Shown piece by piece: positions 36,149 to 45,263 of a stretch of DNA of 64,000 nt. This stretch comes from Acinetobacter colistiniresistens. GTDB taxonomy: Bacteria; Pseudomonadota; Gammaproteobacteria; Pseudomonadales; Moraxellaceae. Position 1 is the first letter of the stretch. Each line of letters opens with the position of its first letter. The position numbers and the translations under genes are program-made. The stretch is taken from the NCBI RefSeq assembly GCF_000413935.1, contig NZ_KE340381.1, forward strand, positions 348,939-412,938, written 5' to 3'. Under the pieces are notes generated by a model that ran no database searches, was not told the DNA's origin, and saw only the letters and a list, made by a program, of their open reading frames with translations.

Positions 36149-36835
36149 CTAAACTTCTGTTGCACCAACTTGAGCCAGTTCTGCACGCATTTGATCAATC
36201 ACAGTCTTATAGTCAGGTTGACCAAAAATGGCCGATCCCGCAACAAACATATCTGCACCCGCTTCTGCAATTTCACGGATATTTGCAGGGCCGACACCAC
36301 CATCGACTTCTAAACGGATATCACGACCACTGGCATCAATGATCTGACGTGCTTGGCGTAATTTTTCCAACGTCATTGGAATGAATTTTTGCCCGCCAAA
36401 ACCTGGGTTAACGCTCATCAATAAAATTTGATCAACTTTATCCAGCACATAATCAAGATAGTGCAACGGTGTTGCTGGGTTGAAAACCAAACCGGCCTTG
36501 GCACCACCGGCCTTAATCAACTGTAACGAACGATCAATATGATCCGTTGCTTCAGGATGGAAGGTAATGATGTCTGCACCGGCCTCCAAGAAATCGCCAA
36601 TCATACGATCAACAGGAGATACCATCAGATGCACATCAATCGGTGCTTTGATGCCGTAACTTTTGAGCGCCTTACATACCCCTGCACCAAAAGTCAGGTT
36701 CGGAACGTAGTGGTTATCCATCACATCAAAATGTACAACGTCTGCACCTGCAGCTAAAACTTTCTCTACATCTTCACCTAAACGTGCAAAATCAGCAGAT
36801 AAAATCGAAGGTGCAATTAAATAAGGCTTGGACAT
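36149..36835 (-). CDS. rpe: Ribulose-phosphate 3-epimerase
   Basis: 228 residues from ATG 36835 ([20 protein letters not shown]); upstream codons in the same frame are not conserved-like. Family marks: [23 protein letters not shown], and [12 protein letters not shown]. It interconverts ribulose 5-phosphate and xylulose 5-phosphate in the pentose phosphate pathway. Single gene with its own terminator. Confidence 0.96.
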   Translation of the reverse strand: MSKPYLIAPSILSADFARLGEDVEKVLAAGADVVHFDVMDNHYVPNLTFGAGVCKALKSYGIKAPIDVHLMVSPVDRMIGDFLEAGADIITFHPEATDHIDRSLQLIKAGGAKAGLVFNPATPLHYLDYVLDKVDQILLMSVNPGFGGQKFIPMTLEKLRQARQIIDASGRDIRLEVDGGVGPANIREIAEAGADMFVAGSAIFGQPDYKTVIDQMRAELAQVGATEV

Positions 36836-37019
36836 GGATGACCTGGCAAACTCTGAGAAAAATGATGCATACATTATAGCAAACTTAGTCCGTTTAGGTC
36901 TGTTACAAAGTCATTATTAGAGCATTGCAACCTTGCAACACCACGTTGCATCTAGACAGTTTTTATCTCCTGTTAGCTTTGCTATGTTATTCAATGAAAT
37001 TTTAGGATAGAAGAGCAAT

Positions 37020-37295
37020 ATGAATAGCAGTACCAATATCACTACGACTGAAGGAAAACGAATCAGTAAACGTTTGGTCAACCACTGGAAACATAAGTTT
37101 GAAGTCTTGGAAACTGAAATAGATTCAAAAATTTTTATGCCGACCGCGACAGTTACGCTCACACCACAGGAACAACATTTAACCGTACTGATTGAAAATC
37201 AACAAGAAGATGTGGCTCGTCTGGAACAGGTCGTGATTGATCATTTAAATCGTATGGCGCAACAGGAATTTGTTGCTGAATGGCAGCATAGTTAA
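37020..37295 (+). CDS. DUF2218 domain protein
   Basis: 91 residues. KRLVNHWKHKFEVLE and the paired strands ATVTLTPQEQHLTVLIEN match DUF2218, a small family of unknown function often found near metal or iron genes. A basic N-terminal half and an acidic C-terminal helix (EDVARLEQVVIDHLNRM). AGAAGAG precedes the ATG. Stands alone. Confidence 0.8.
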   Translation: MNSSTNITTTEGKRISKRLVNHWKHKFEVLETEIDSKIFMPTATVTLTPQEQHLTVLIENQQEDVARLEQVVIDHLNRMAQQEFVAEWQHS

Positions 37296-37421
37296 AAAAC
37301 TGAAAAAAGTGTTCAATCAGCTGGCAGATCATTTTCTAATTCGATCTGTCAGCCTAAATTAAGTTAATTAAAAATCGTATTTTGTTTTGGATATCATGTA
37401 TGCCTTAACTAGGGAAAGCAT

Positions 37422-38429
37422 ATGAACAATAAAATTTCATCCGTGATTTTAATGACTGCAATCATCAGCCTAACGACCATCGGTTGCAGCAAAAAACAAG
37501 AAAAGCCTGAGACAGCCGAAACAAGTGCCACGACCACAGAACATCAATCAGCAGAAGCACAAACTCAAGCAAATACTTTCAGTCTCAATCAAATTCCGAT
37601 TTCAAATATTGAACTTGGAGATTTTCCATTTATTCAACTGCCTAAAGGCTATTATTTTGCTCATCAAGCCACTGAAAACTTTGCTCAAATGGAATTCTGG
37701 GTCGGAGATCGACTAGAGAAAGTTGAAGGTCAGCTTTTTAATGGACGGATCGATGCTGAAGAGAATAACAAACAAGCCTCCTTCTTAGAGTTGCAGCGTA
37801 ATTTAGAGGCCGTTATTACCCGCTTAGGTGGGAAAAAAATCACAGACAGTAAAATCCCGGCAGAACTCGCCACCCAACTTTCAGAGAAATATGGGGTATC
37901 GTATGTAGAAGGCTTAGGTGATATTTATAATAATCCAACACAAAGCTATGTAATTCATCAGAATCATCGAGATATCTGGTTTCAAATCACCCAAAGCGGA
38001 AATTCAGCGGGTCTATTGGTCTTAGAAACCCGACCCATAGACATAACGGCACGTCCCCTATCCGCAAGTCAGTTAAAAACAGCTTTAGATCAATATAATA
38101 AAGTGGATATACACCTCAACTTCGAAACAGACAAAGCCACACTGTTAGCAAACTCAGATGAACAAATCACGCAAATACTGAACTTGTTGAAAAGTGATGA
38201 TGCTCTAAAACTTGAAATTAATGGCTATACCGATAACTCTGGTGAGTCAGCACATAACTTAAAACTCTCTCAGGCAAGAGCACAAGCCGTCGTTAAAGTA
38301 TTGACGGATGCAGGGATTGATCCATCCCGTTTAAAGGCGCAAGGCTTTGGTGATAGTAAACCCGTTTCCAGCAATGATACTGAGGAAGGTAAAGCAAAAA
38401 ACAGACGCGTCGAATTAGTAAAATTATAA
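37422..38429 (+). CDS. OmpA-family lipoprotein
   Basis: 335 residues. The signal peptide ends in a lipobox TIGC (Cys about residue 22), then a low-complexity Glu/Thr linker. The middle domain is unrecognised (FPFIQLPKGYYFAHQ). The C-terminal OmpA domain (about 220-335) has INGYTDNSGESAHNLKLSQARA and LKAQGFGDSKPVSSN with the Asp and Arg that bind peptidoglycan. It anchors the outer membrane to the cell wall. AGGGAAAG lies before the ATG. Confidence 0.9.
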   Translation: MNNKISSVILMTAIISLTTIGCSKKQEKPETAETSATTTEHQSAEAQTQANTFSLNQIPISNIELGDFPFIQLPKGYYFAHQATENFAQMEFWVGDRLEKVEGQLFNGRIDAEENNKQASFLELQRNLEAVITRLGGKKITDSKIPAELATQLSEKYGVSYVEGLGDIYNNPTQSYVIHQNHRDIWFQITQSGNSAGLLVLETRPIDITARPLSASQLKTALDQYNKVDIHLNFETDKATLLANSDEQITQILNLLKSDDALKLEINGYTDNSGESAHNLKLSQARAQAVVKVLTDAGIDPSRLKAQGFGDSKPVSSNDTEEGKAKNRRVELVKL

Positions 38430-38435
38430 TGATCT

Positions 38436-38468
38436 AAAAAAATTAAGAACCTTTCGGTTCTTAATTTT
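38436..38468. terminator. Bidirectional terminator
   Basis: AAATTAAGAACC and GGTTCTTAATTT surround a TTTC loop, between convergent OmpA lipoprotein and fghA genes. It overlaps the end of fghA by a few bases. Confidence 0.88.
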
Positions 38469-39300
38469 TTTCTAACTGAATCGCATGAAACTGTAAATGA
38501 TCATCGATAAAACTTTGAATGAAATAATAGCCGTGATCATAGCCTTTGTGTTGGCGTAAAGTCAGATGTTGGCCTGCATCCAGACAGGCCTGCTTAAACT
38601 TTTCAGGATTTAATTGCGCATAGAACTGATCATCCAAACCTTGATCAATTAAGATTTCGTCAAATACACTGCCTTTTTGCAGCACCAAAGCCGTCGCATC
38701 ATGCGCGAGCCATTGTTGTTGGTCTGCACCTAAATATTGAGTGAATGCCTTTTCCCCCCAAGGGCAAATGCTGGGTGCACAAATTGGGGCAAAGGCCGAA
38801 ACTGATTTAAATTGTGCTGGATATTTAAAGGCCAAGGTCAAGGCACCATGCCCACCCATTGAATGTCCAAAAATACCAACTTGATTTTCAATTACAGGTA
38901 ATTGTTGCAAGACCTGTGCATAAAGTTCATCAACCAGATAAGATTCCATTTGATAATGCGCTGCCCATGGCTGTTGGGTTGCATTGAGATAAAAACCAGC
39001 CCCCTGGCCAATATCCCAATGATCACCTTGTGCAACATTCTCACCGCGAGGCGAAGTGTCAGGTGTAATCAAAATCAGGCTTAATCGAGCAGCCATCCGT
39101 TGTGCATGTGCTTTGATGGCAAAGGTTTCTTCGGTACAGGTCAGTCCCGCAAGATAAAACAAAGCGGAACAAGGCTTCCCTGCTAAAGCAGCGGGTGGTA
39201 AATATACCCCGACTTTAGTTGTTCCCTTAAGGTGCCGAGACTCAAGTTGATAAATACGTTGCTCGCCCTCAAAACAACGGTTTTTTTGCAGTAGCTGCAT
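38461..39300 (-). CDS. fghA: S-formylglutathione hydrolase
   Basis: 280 residues from ATG 39300, with AGGGTG upstream; in-frame start codons 2-3 codons earlier are possible. Esterase D family: the nucleophile is in GIFGHSMGGHGAL, and LAGLTCTEETFAIKAHAQR and DTSPRG are typical. It hydrolyses S-formylglutathione to formate in glutathione-dependent formaldehyde removal. It overlaps the C13 peptidase gene's 3' end by about 30 bp; no adhC partner is adjacent. Confidence 0.94.
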   Translation of the reverse strand: MQLLQKNRCFEGEQRIYQLESRHLKGTTKVGVYLPPAALAGKPCSALFYLAGLTCTEETFAIKAHAQRMAARLSLILITPDTSPRGENVAQGDHWDIGQGAGFYLNATQQPWAAHYQMESYLVDELYAQVLQQLPVIENQVGIFGHSMGGHGALTLAFKYPAQFKSVSAFAPICAPSICPWGEKAFTQYLGADQQQWLAHDATALVLQKGSVFDEILIDQGLDDQFYAQLNPEKFKQACLDAGQHLTLRQHKGYDHGYYFIQSFIDDHLQFHAIQLEKN

Positions 39301-40714
39301 GTTCATCACCCTGTGTTTTCGTTATATCTGTTGATGCAATATTCTGGGTTGGAAATAAATATGGCTCAAGCTGTGGCAGCATCAACTCCATATTTTTCCC
39401 AATTGCCCACTGCGGCTCAGAAGGTTCCACCCCCTGCGCAACTTCCCATTTGGTCACCGTTTGTTTGGCCTGCTCAAATGCGGTTTTCATTGAATATTGT
39501 TCGCGCATTGCCAAGTCAAAGAATGCTCGACCGAAATAAGTATAATCCGCTTCGTTGTTACAGCCAAAAGAGGTTTTATCCGCCGCAGATGCGGTAATAA
39601 TTAAAGTATCAGGTGACTGTAATGCAGGAACAAAACTCCCTGAATAACAGGCTGAAATTACAATCACACGCCAGCGAATACCCGATTTATCCAAGGTTTC
39701 CCTCAACCATTTTGGATCAACTTGATCTAAATCCAAAGGTGCATTTTCAATTTCAAAATGATTACGCTCACCATGTGAAGTCATGTAAAGAAACAAGACA
39801 TCACTGTCACGATTCATTTGTTGACCAATACGGCGTAAAGCCAACTCCATACTGGTTTTAGACGCAATCGGGACATCCAAACGTGTCGCTGGATTATTAA
39901 TCAGCATAATAGAACGTCCGAAGGTGCCAAAACGCGTATCAAACTGTTCTCTTATACGTTCGATTTCAGACTTAAATACATCCACATAACTATCGCCTGC
40001 GACGCCCATAAAGTACCAGTGACTTTTGGCAATATCCCCATATTGAATCTGATCCAATGCTTTATCAAGCAAATGACTTTGTGCATAAAAGGCATTTTCG
40101 GCAAAACTTGGTGGCGTTTCTTCCACTTTCCAGATCGGCTGATCTTTCACTGAAAGTTGCCAAACCACCATGGTGGCAATGGTTGCAACAAAGACCAAAG
40201 CACGTTCCCACCATGGCCAGTTCAAGGCGCGAGAAAATACCCAAATCACAGCCAGACTTTGCCAAACAAACAGCCCAACGAATAGTGGCGGTAAGAAACC
40301 GTTATAAATACTGTCAGGAATGAAATTGAGATAGCCGTTTGAGCCGAGATATTGGATGATGCATTGCAACAGCAGAATATTGGTATCCAGTACCAGCCAT
40401 AACAAGGCTGGCACTAACATTAAACGTGGCTGATTCATGCGTTGCGAGAGGAAAATACCGACAATCAAGGCAATAAATGGCCAAAGGGCATAACCAATCA
40501 GGCCTTGTGTATTAAACTCCCCCATCTGACCAGCAACCAGCCAGCTATAAAGCGAGTTGGTACAGCCCCCTAAAATACCCCAGATAATCAGTTGGGTAAT
40601 CGAGGGATGTACGACCTGCAAGGAACGGCGCGACCCCAGAAACAACCACATGCCAGCAATTTGGTTACTTTTAAAATCATGCCAGATATTAATGGAGGGT
40701 TTGAGGTCTATCAT
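39269..40714 (-). CDS. Membrane protein with C13 (legumain-like) peptidase domain
   Basis: 481 residues. Five to six hydrophobic helices occupy about residues 35-200. The soluble C-terminal half (about 235-430) is a Peptidase_C13 domain: the catalytic His in FLYMTSHGERN and the catalytic Cys in VIVISACYSGSFV, the caspase-fold dyad, with TASAADKTSFGC after it. Such membrane-anchored bacterial C13 proteins have no well-defined substrate that I know of. The gene overlaps fghA by about 30 bp at its 3' end, so both may share a transcript. Confidence 0.88.
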   Translation of the reverse strand: MIDLKPSINIWHDFKSNQIAGMWLFLGSRRSLQVVHPSITQLIIWGILGGCTNSLYSWLVAGQMGEFNTQGLIGYALWPFIALIVGIFLSQRMNQPRLMLVPALLWLVLDTNILLLQCIIQYLGSNGYLNFIPDSIYNGFLPPLFVGLFVWQSLAVIWVFSRALNWPWWERALVFVATIATMVVWQLSVKDQPIWKVEETPPSFAENAFYAQSHLLDKALDQIQYGDIAKSHWYFMGVAGDSYVDVFKSEIERIREQFDTRFGTFGRSIMLINNPATRLDVPIASKTSMELALRRIGQQMNRDSDVLFLYMTSHGERNHFEIENAPLDLDQVDPKWLRETLDKSGIRWRVIVISACYSGSFVPALQSPDTLIITASAADKTSFGCNNEADYTYFGRAFFDLAMREQYSMKTAFEQAKQTVTKWEVAQGVEPSEPQWAIGKNMELMLPQLEPYLFPTQNIASTDITKTQGDEHAATAKKPLF

Positions 40715-40923
40715 AAAATTCTTCGGGAGTTTCTCTTTTCAAGCCTAAACTGAAAATATGCCATTCTAGTGATTGAATGCGCAGTACTTTTCCTAAAAGA
40801 CGCAATGCGTGACTGTAGTGTAAGCTCGACAAGAATTTTTTAGCAATCATGCTTTTGCACTATATCACAAATCTTTACCGAGCATTGACGCAAGCCAAAC
40901 AATCATTCAATTCTGATTTAAAT

Positions 40924-41727
40924 TTAACCTTTTGGAAAATAAGCATCGAAACGACAGGCATCCCCTAGCCATTGGTGGTCTGGAGCTTGGTCGGCCAGAT
41001 AAACTGCGTGACGTGGACGCTTCACAATGACACGCTTAGCAATCTGTGTTGCTAAATGTAGCAATTGATCCCCTAAATCCATCTCCCCATCTTCAGGTAA
41101 CAACATATGCAATAGTTGCATTTGTTTTTTGACTTGTGCCTGTTTCTTGGCCGCCTGCTGATTCTGATCACGCTGTGGGAACATTGGATCTAAATACACC
41201 ACATCCACTTGCTCACCTTGCTGAACCAGTTGCTGTAAATACGTGTTGGAATCAGCATAAATCAGCGTTATCCGCTGCATAAAGCTTTGCAAAAATGGAT
41301 CGTGCTCAGCACTTGCTTTGCTATATTCCAATAACACAAATAAGATTGGATGACGTTCAACCAAACGAACATCAGCACCTAAATAGGCCATGAGTAAACT
41401 GTCATGGCCTAAACCTGCGGTGGCATCAATTAATGTTGGCTTTTCACCCAGTTGGCATGCGCGTGCAATCATTTCAGATTTTAGGCTGGCTCTTTTCAGG
41501 CGAGCAATTTCCCCACGCCAATCTGGCTGCATTTTCATACCATTGGCGGCAAGGCTGAGGCCATCTTCATCCAGAACCAATGCCATGTCAGGATTCAAAC
41601 GCAAAAAACGGGCATTGATCTTTTCAACCACCTGCCCGTTGAGCTGTACATTCAGTGCAGCCAAACGAGTTTGCAGTTGTTGAAACGGCTGTTCATATTC
41701 CGCTGGGTACCAACACCCCATCTGCAT
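40924..41727 (-). CDS. rsmJ: 16S rRNA (guanine1516-N2)-methyltransferase
   Basis: About 267 residues from the ATG that shares its A with the uppP stop (TAATG), a tight translational coupling. The SAM-binding fold shows [22 protein letters not shown] and the catalytic [14 protein letters not shown] slightly longer start inside uppP (41754) is open but unlikely. It methylates G1516 of 16S rRNA. Confidence 0.92.
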   Translation of the reverse strand: MQMGCWYPAEYEQPFQQLQTRLAALNVQLNGQVVEKINARFLRLNPDMALVLDEDGLSLAANGMKMQPDWRGEIARLKRASLKSEMIARACQLGEKPTLIDATAGLGHDSLLMAYLGADVRLVERHPILFVLLEYSKASAEHDPFLQSFMQRITLIYADSNTYLQQLVQQGEQVDVVYLDPMFPQRDQNQQAAKKQAQVKKQMQLLHMLLPEDGEMDLGDQLLHLATQIAKRVIVKRPRHAVYLADQAPDHQWLGDACRFDAYFPKG

Positions 41728-42548
41728 TACCAATGCACCCAACCTGTCCACCATGTCACGAGAATAAATAAACCAAAGATAATGCGATAATAAGCAAATG
41801 CAGTGAAGTCGTGTTTAGACACATAACGGATCAACGCACGGATCACAATCAATGCTGAAATAAAAGCAACGATAATTCCAACGCCTAATACCAGCATGTC
41901 ATTGCTATGCAACTCATGACGCATCTTATACATATCCAGTAAGCCAGCACCCATCAGTACCGGAATTCCTAAAAAGAAGGAAAACTCTGCTGCTGCTTTA
42001 CGTGACACGCCTAAGAATAATGAACCAATAATGGTCGAGCCAGAACGAGACGTCCCTGGAAATAAAGCCAAACACTGGATCAAACCAATTAAAGTGGCTT
42101 GTTTAAAACTCAGATCATCCACTTCTTGCGTGACGATCTGATGTGGACGGCGTTCCGCCCATAAAATAATAAAGCCGCCCACAATCAAGGCAATCGCAAC
42201 CGTAATCGCATTAAATAAATAGGCCTTGACCACATCACCAAAGGTCAACCCAATAATCACAATCGGGATTGAAGCAATAATTAAGTTAAGACTTAAACGA
42301 CGCCCTTGTTCCTGCCCCGTCAGTGCACCAATCAGTGCACCCCACAATTTACCCCAATATTCGTAAATTACAGCTGCAATCGCACCAATCTGTACCGCGA
42401 CCGCGAACATATCTCGTTTTTCAACGGTCCAGAAATCCAGCAGTTGGCCTGCCAAAATCAGATGCCCTGTACTCGAAATGGGGAGGAATTCAGTAATCCC
42501 TTCCACCAACCCCATAATTGCTGCTTTAAATAGCAATAAAAGATCCAT
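41727..42548 (-). CDS. uppP: Undecaprenyl-diphosphatase
   Basis: 273 residues of the BacA/UppP family with about eight membrane helices. Catalytic signatures: [16 protein letters not shown] near the N terminus and [11 protein letters not shown] in the middle. It recycles undecaprenyl pyrophosphate to the monophosphate for peptidoglycan and other surface polymers and can give bacitracin tolerance. First part of the tsaB-uppP-rsmJ run, 8 bp after tsaB. Confidence 0.96.
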   Translation of the reverse strand: MDLLLLFKAAIMGLVEGITEFLPISSTGHLILAGQLLDFWTVEKRDMFAVAVQIGAIAAVIYEYWGKLWGALIGALTGQEQGRRLSLNLIIASIPIVIIGLTFGDVVKAYLFNAITVAIALIVGGFIILWAERRPHQIVTQEVDDLSFKQATLIGLIQCLALFPGTSRSGSTIIGSLFLGVSRKAAAEFSFFLGIPVLMGAGLLDMYKMRHELHSNDMLVLGVGIIVAFISALIVIRALIRYVSKHDFTAFAYYRIIFGLFILVTWWTGWVHW

Positions 42549-42556
42549 AATTAACC

Positions 42557-43255
42557 TTAATTTGTTTTACCTTGTTCGGGAATTTTTTTCCAAGCATCAT
42601 CACGCAAATACACAGGCAGTGCCTGTTCAGCATCCACCCATTTTTGTTGTTCCGCATAAACTCGAGCAATTGCAGCAATATCTTGCGCCGTTGCCTTGAT
42701 ATTTACATTTGTCGCTTGATGACCAGAAGCCTCTTCTGAGTTTATTTCAGTGGGCTTAATTAATTCTGAACCCGAGCCAATGGCTGTAAATTTACAATAA
42801 GCAGTAGCCTGCTCATAACTCAACAATTTCTCTTCATCAATGGCCTGCATGATGCCCTGCGCATCCAGACTAAAATTGGCAATGTAGACTTCTTGCATAC
42901 GTGCATCAAGGACAGCAGTTACTTGCGATAAACCGTTAAGGCGATAAGCTGCTTGTGCCAAAGCCTGCAAACTTGAAACAGGAATGACAGGTAAATCCTG
43001 AGACCATGCTAGAGCCTGTGCCACTGCTGCATTAATGCGTACCCCACTAAATGAACCCGGACCACGGCTAAATGCAATCGCAGTTAAATCGGCCAGCTCA
43101 GTACCAGTTTGCAATAAGGCTTGTTCAGTTAGAGGCAAAATGGTTTGGGTTTGTGCTTTGGTTCGCTCATCCAATTGAAAATAGAGTTCTTCAGTATCAT
43201 GGATTAATGAAACAGAACACTGCTCGTTTGCAGTTTCCAATGCCAGCAACTTCAT
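42557..43255 (-). CDS. tsaB: tRNA threonylcarbamoyladenosine biosynthesis protein TsaB
   Basis: 232 residues. Acetate-kinase/ASKHA-like fold with the N-terminal KLLALETANEQCSVSLI and IAFSRGPGSFSGVRI motifs typical of TsaB. It acts with TsaD and TsaE to make t6A37 in ANN-decoding tRNAs. Partner genes are not in the window. Operon: tsaB, uppP, rsmJ. Confidence 0.94.
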   Translation of the reverse strand: MKLLALETANEQCSVSLIHDTEELYFQLDERTKAQTQTILPLTEQALLQTGTELADLTAIAFSRGPGSFSGVRINAAVAQALAWSQDLPVIPVSSLQALAQAAYRLNGLSQVTAVLDARMQEVYIANFSLDAQGIMQAIDEEKLLSYEQATAYCKFTAIGSGSELIKPTEINSEEASGHQATNVNIKATAQDIAAIARVYAEQQKWVDAEQALPVYLRDDAWKKIPEQGKTN

Positions 43256-43345
43256 GCAAAAACCTTAGAGAAAAAGAGATAAAAAACATCGCGTATCATA
43301 CTCCACTCAAACGCGATAGGCGAGTTATTGTCTTTTTATCGCCAT

Positions 43346-43374
43346 AAAAAAGCCAAGTATAAACTTGGCTTCTT
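43346..43374 (-). terminator. Terminator of the gamma-carbonic-anhydrase operon side
   Basis: AGCCAAGT and ACTTGGCT form an 8-bp stem with an ATAA loop, flanked by A and T runs, between the gamma-carbonic anhydrase stop and tsaB. Confidence 0.8.
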
Positions 43375-43386
43375 CCACTGCAATGA

Positions 43387-43917
43387 TTAGAACTGGAACG
43401 GCTCTAAATCTAAGAATTTTTTATAATGTTCTGCATAATGCAATGCACTTAAACGCAATCGTGCAGCACCCTGTTCATCCAGCGTTTTCACCACTTTACC
43501 CGGTGATCCCATCACCACCGAATTATCTGGAATCACTTTCCCTTCAGGAATTAATGCATTAGCGCCAATAATACAGTTTTTCCCAATCACGGCATGATTC
43601 AGAATCACCGCATTCATGCCAATCAGTGAATTATCACCAATGGTACACCCATGCAGCATTACTTTATGCCCAATCGTGACATATTCACCCACATTCAACT
43701 CAATGCCCGCGTCAGTATGTAATACTGCATTTTCCTGAATATTGGAAAAGTTGCCAATCCGAATTACACAATTATCGGCACGAACCACAGCACCAAACCA
43801 GATGCTAACCTGTCGTCCTAATTCAGCCTGACCAATCACGGTCGCCGTTGGTGCAATCCAACCATCCCAAGGTTCATGTAATGCTTTTGGGCTCAATCCC
43901 TGATAGGTATACATCAT
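43387..43917 (-). CDS. Gamma-carbonic anhydrase family protein
   Basis: 176 residues of left-handed beta-helix repeats (IGQAELGRQVSIWFGAVVRADN, IGHKVMLHGCTIGDNSLIGMNAVI in overlapping hexapeptides). Two His of the trimer metal site are visible (TIGHKVMLHG), plus HTDAG. YrdA/PaaY-type. Enzyme activity not demonstrable from sequence. It lies 21 bp after the CoA-NUDIX gene, on the same strand. Confidence 0.92.
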   Translation of the reverse strand: MMYTYQGLSPKALHEPWDGWIAPTATVIGQAELGRQVSIWFGAVVRADNCVIRIGNFSNIQENAVLHTDAGIELNVGEYVTIGHKVMLHGCTIGDNSLIGMNAVILNHAVIGKNCIIGANALIPEGKVIPDNSVVMGSPGKVVKTLDEQGAARLRLSALHYAEHYKKFLDLEPFQF

Positions 43918-43938
43918 GATAAAAAACTCTTTTAAAGA

Positions 43939-44553
43939 TTAGAACTTTGCAATACCAAAGTGAGGTGGATTCACCAAGAACGGCCAATTTTTTTGATAGC
44001 CTAACCCGTATTGGAATAAAGAAATCAGCATGCGAGCCGTCAATCCCCAGACAATTTCACTTTCGACCTGCATACTCGGAAAATAAAGCGACTGTCGAGC
44101 TAAACGCACTTCATAAGGCAAAGGCGGAGCATCAATCAGCTCTTGTAAAGGTGCAAAGAAAATTCGGTCAATTTCGGTCGGCTGAGCAATTAAATCCACT
44201 TGAGCGGGTATTAATCCCACAATCGGTTTAACAGACAACCCACTGCGGGCGCGCTGAATCGGTAAATCACCTAACAGTTTGACATCAAACGGATTGAGCG
44301 CGGTTTCCTCTTGTGCCTCACGTAAGGCAACCACAATATTACTGGTGTCACTCGGGTCTCTTTTTCCACCCGGAAAAGACACCTCACCCGCATGTTGAGA
44401 TAATTGCATCGAACGGCGTGTCAGTAAAACTTTCGGCTGCGGCTCATGGGTAATCGCAATCAAAACAGCGGCATCTGCCTGCTGGATCCGTTTGGAAAAA
44501 CGCAACCGTTGTTGTAAAAGCTGTATTAACGATGGTTCTTCCATATGACTCAT
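43939..44553 (-). CDS. NUDIX hydrolase, CoA pyrophosphatase-like
   Basis: 204 residues. The Nudix box GGKRDPSDTSNIVVALREAQEETAL is present in the expected place with the upstream LTRRSMQLSQHAGEVSFPGG typical of the CoA-hydrolysing (NudL/YeaB) branch. It likely cleaves CoA or related pyrophosphates. Its 5' end overlaps the open region of the divergent NUDIX gene, whose real start lies 120 bp further on. Confidence 0.88.
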   Translation of the reverse strand: MSHMEEPSLIQLLQQRLRFSKRIQQADAAVLIAITHEPQPKVLLTRRSMQLSQHAGEVSFPGGKRDPSDTSNIVVALREAQEETALNPFDVKLLGDLPIQRARSGLSVKPIVGLIPAQVDLIAQPTEIDRIFFAPLQELIDAPPLPYEVRLARQSLYFPSMQVESEIVWGLTARMLISLFQYGLGYQKNWPFLVNPPHFGIAKF

Positions 44554-44673
44554 CTCTTTTTCTCTTATTCCTTAATCAGCATCATAGCCGAATTTTTAAC
44601 TGCAATCATAGATCATGATGCGAAGTCATCAAAATTCAGTTATGCTGAGTCATCTCTACGGCTGATGATAATT

Positions 44674-45222
44674 ATGAGCTTTTGCGTTGTATGTGGGCAT
44701 CAAACTGAAGCAAAAATTCCACTAGGTGATCATAAATCACGACTTGTCTGCACTCATTGTGGCAACATTCACTACGAAAACCCAAAAGTGATTTGCGGCG
44801 CATTGGCTCTTTGGGATGACAAAGTTCTGTTATGTCGCCGCGCAATTGAGCCCCGCTATGGTCTATGGACCTTACCTGCTGGTTATATGGAATTATTTGA
44901 GACCATGGAGCAAGGTGCTGCACGTGAAACCCGTGAAGAAGCCGAGGCCGAAGTAGAAATCGAACAACTGTATTGTATGTACAATATCCCACGTATTGGG
45001 CAAATCTATGTGTTATTTAAAGCGCACTTAAAACAAGGTTTATTTGGTGCTGGTGAAGAAAGCATTGAATGCCGTCTATTCGAAGAGCATGAAATTCCAT
45101 GGACAGAACTGGCTTTCCCAAGTGTGGAACAAACGCTTCGACATTATTTTGCTGACCGTAAGACTGGACTATTTCCAACCCATTTAGAAACGCTCGGAAC
45201 CCGGCTTGATCATACTGGTTAA
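44674..45222 (+). CDS. NUDIX hydrolase with N-terminal zinc ribbon
   Basis: 182 residues from ATG 44674 (MSFCVVCGHQTEAKIP). The frame is open to 44545 but the upstream part is AT-rich leader, not family-like. CVVCG and CTHCG form a zinc ribbon, followed by the Nudix box GYMELFETMEQGAARETREEAE. The NYENPKVI-like IHYENPKVICG is shared with ADP-ribose/NADH-type Nudix enzymes. Substrate not assigned. Confidence 0.9.
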   Translation: MSFCVVCGHQTEAKIPLGDHKSRLVCTHCGNIHYENPKVICGALALWDDKVLLCRRAIEPRYGLWTLPAGYMELFETMEQGAARETREEAEAEVEIEQLYCMYNIPRIGQIYVLFKAHLKQGLFGAGEESIECRLFEEHEIPWTELAFPSVEQTLRHYFADRKTGLFPTHLETLGTRLDHTG

Positions 45223-45227
45223 AATAA

Positions 45228-45254
45228 AAAAGACCGCGGATGCGGTCTTTTTTA
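45228..45254. terminator. Bidirectional terminator
   Basis: AAAAAAGACCGC and GCGGTCTTTTTT form a 12-bp stem with a GGAT loop between the convergent NUDIX and filF genes. Confidence 0.93.
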
Positions 45255-45263
45255 TTTCCTCAA

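Noticed and set aside
36044..36313. Plus-strand frame across the DnaA-box array and rpe 3' end
   Set aside because: Its periodic residues arise from the 12-bp repeat and the rest is antisense to rpe.
37020..37162. Minus-strand frame opposite the DUF2218 gene (36917-37162)
   Set aside because: Lies antisense to a recognised domain with a good ribosome-binding site.
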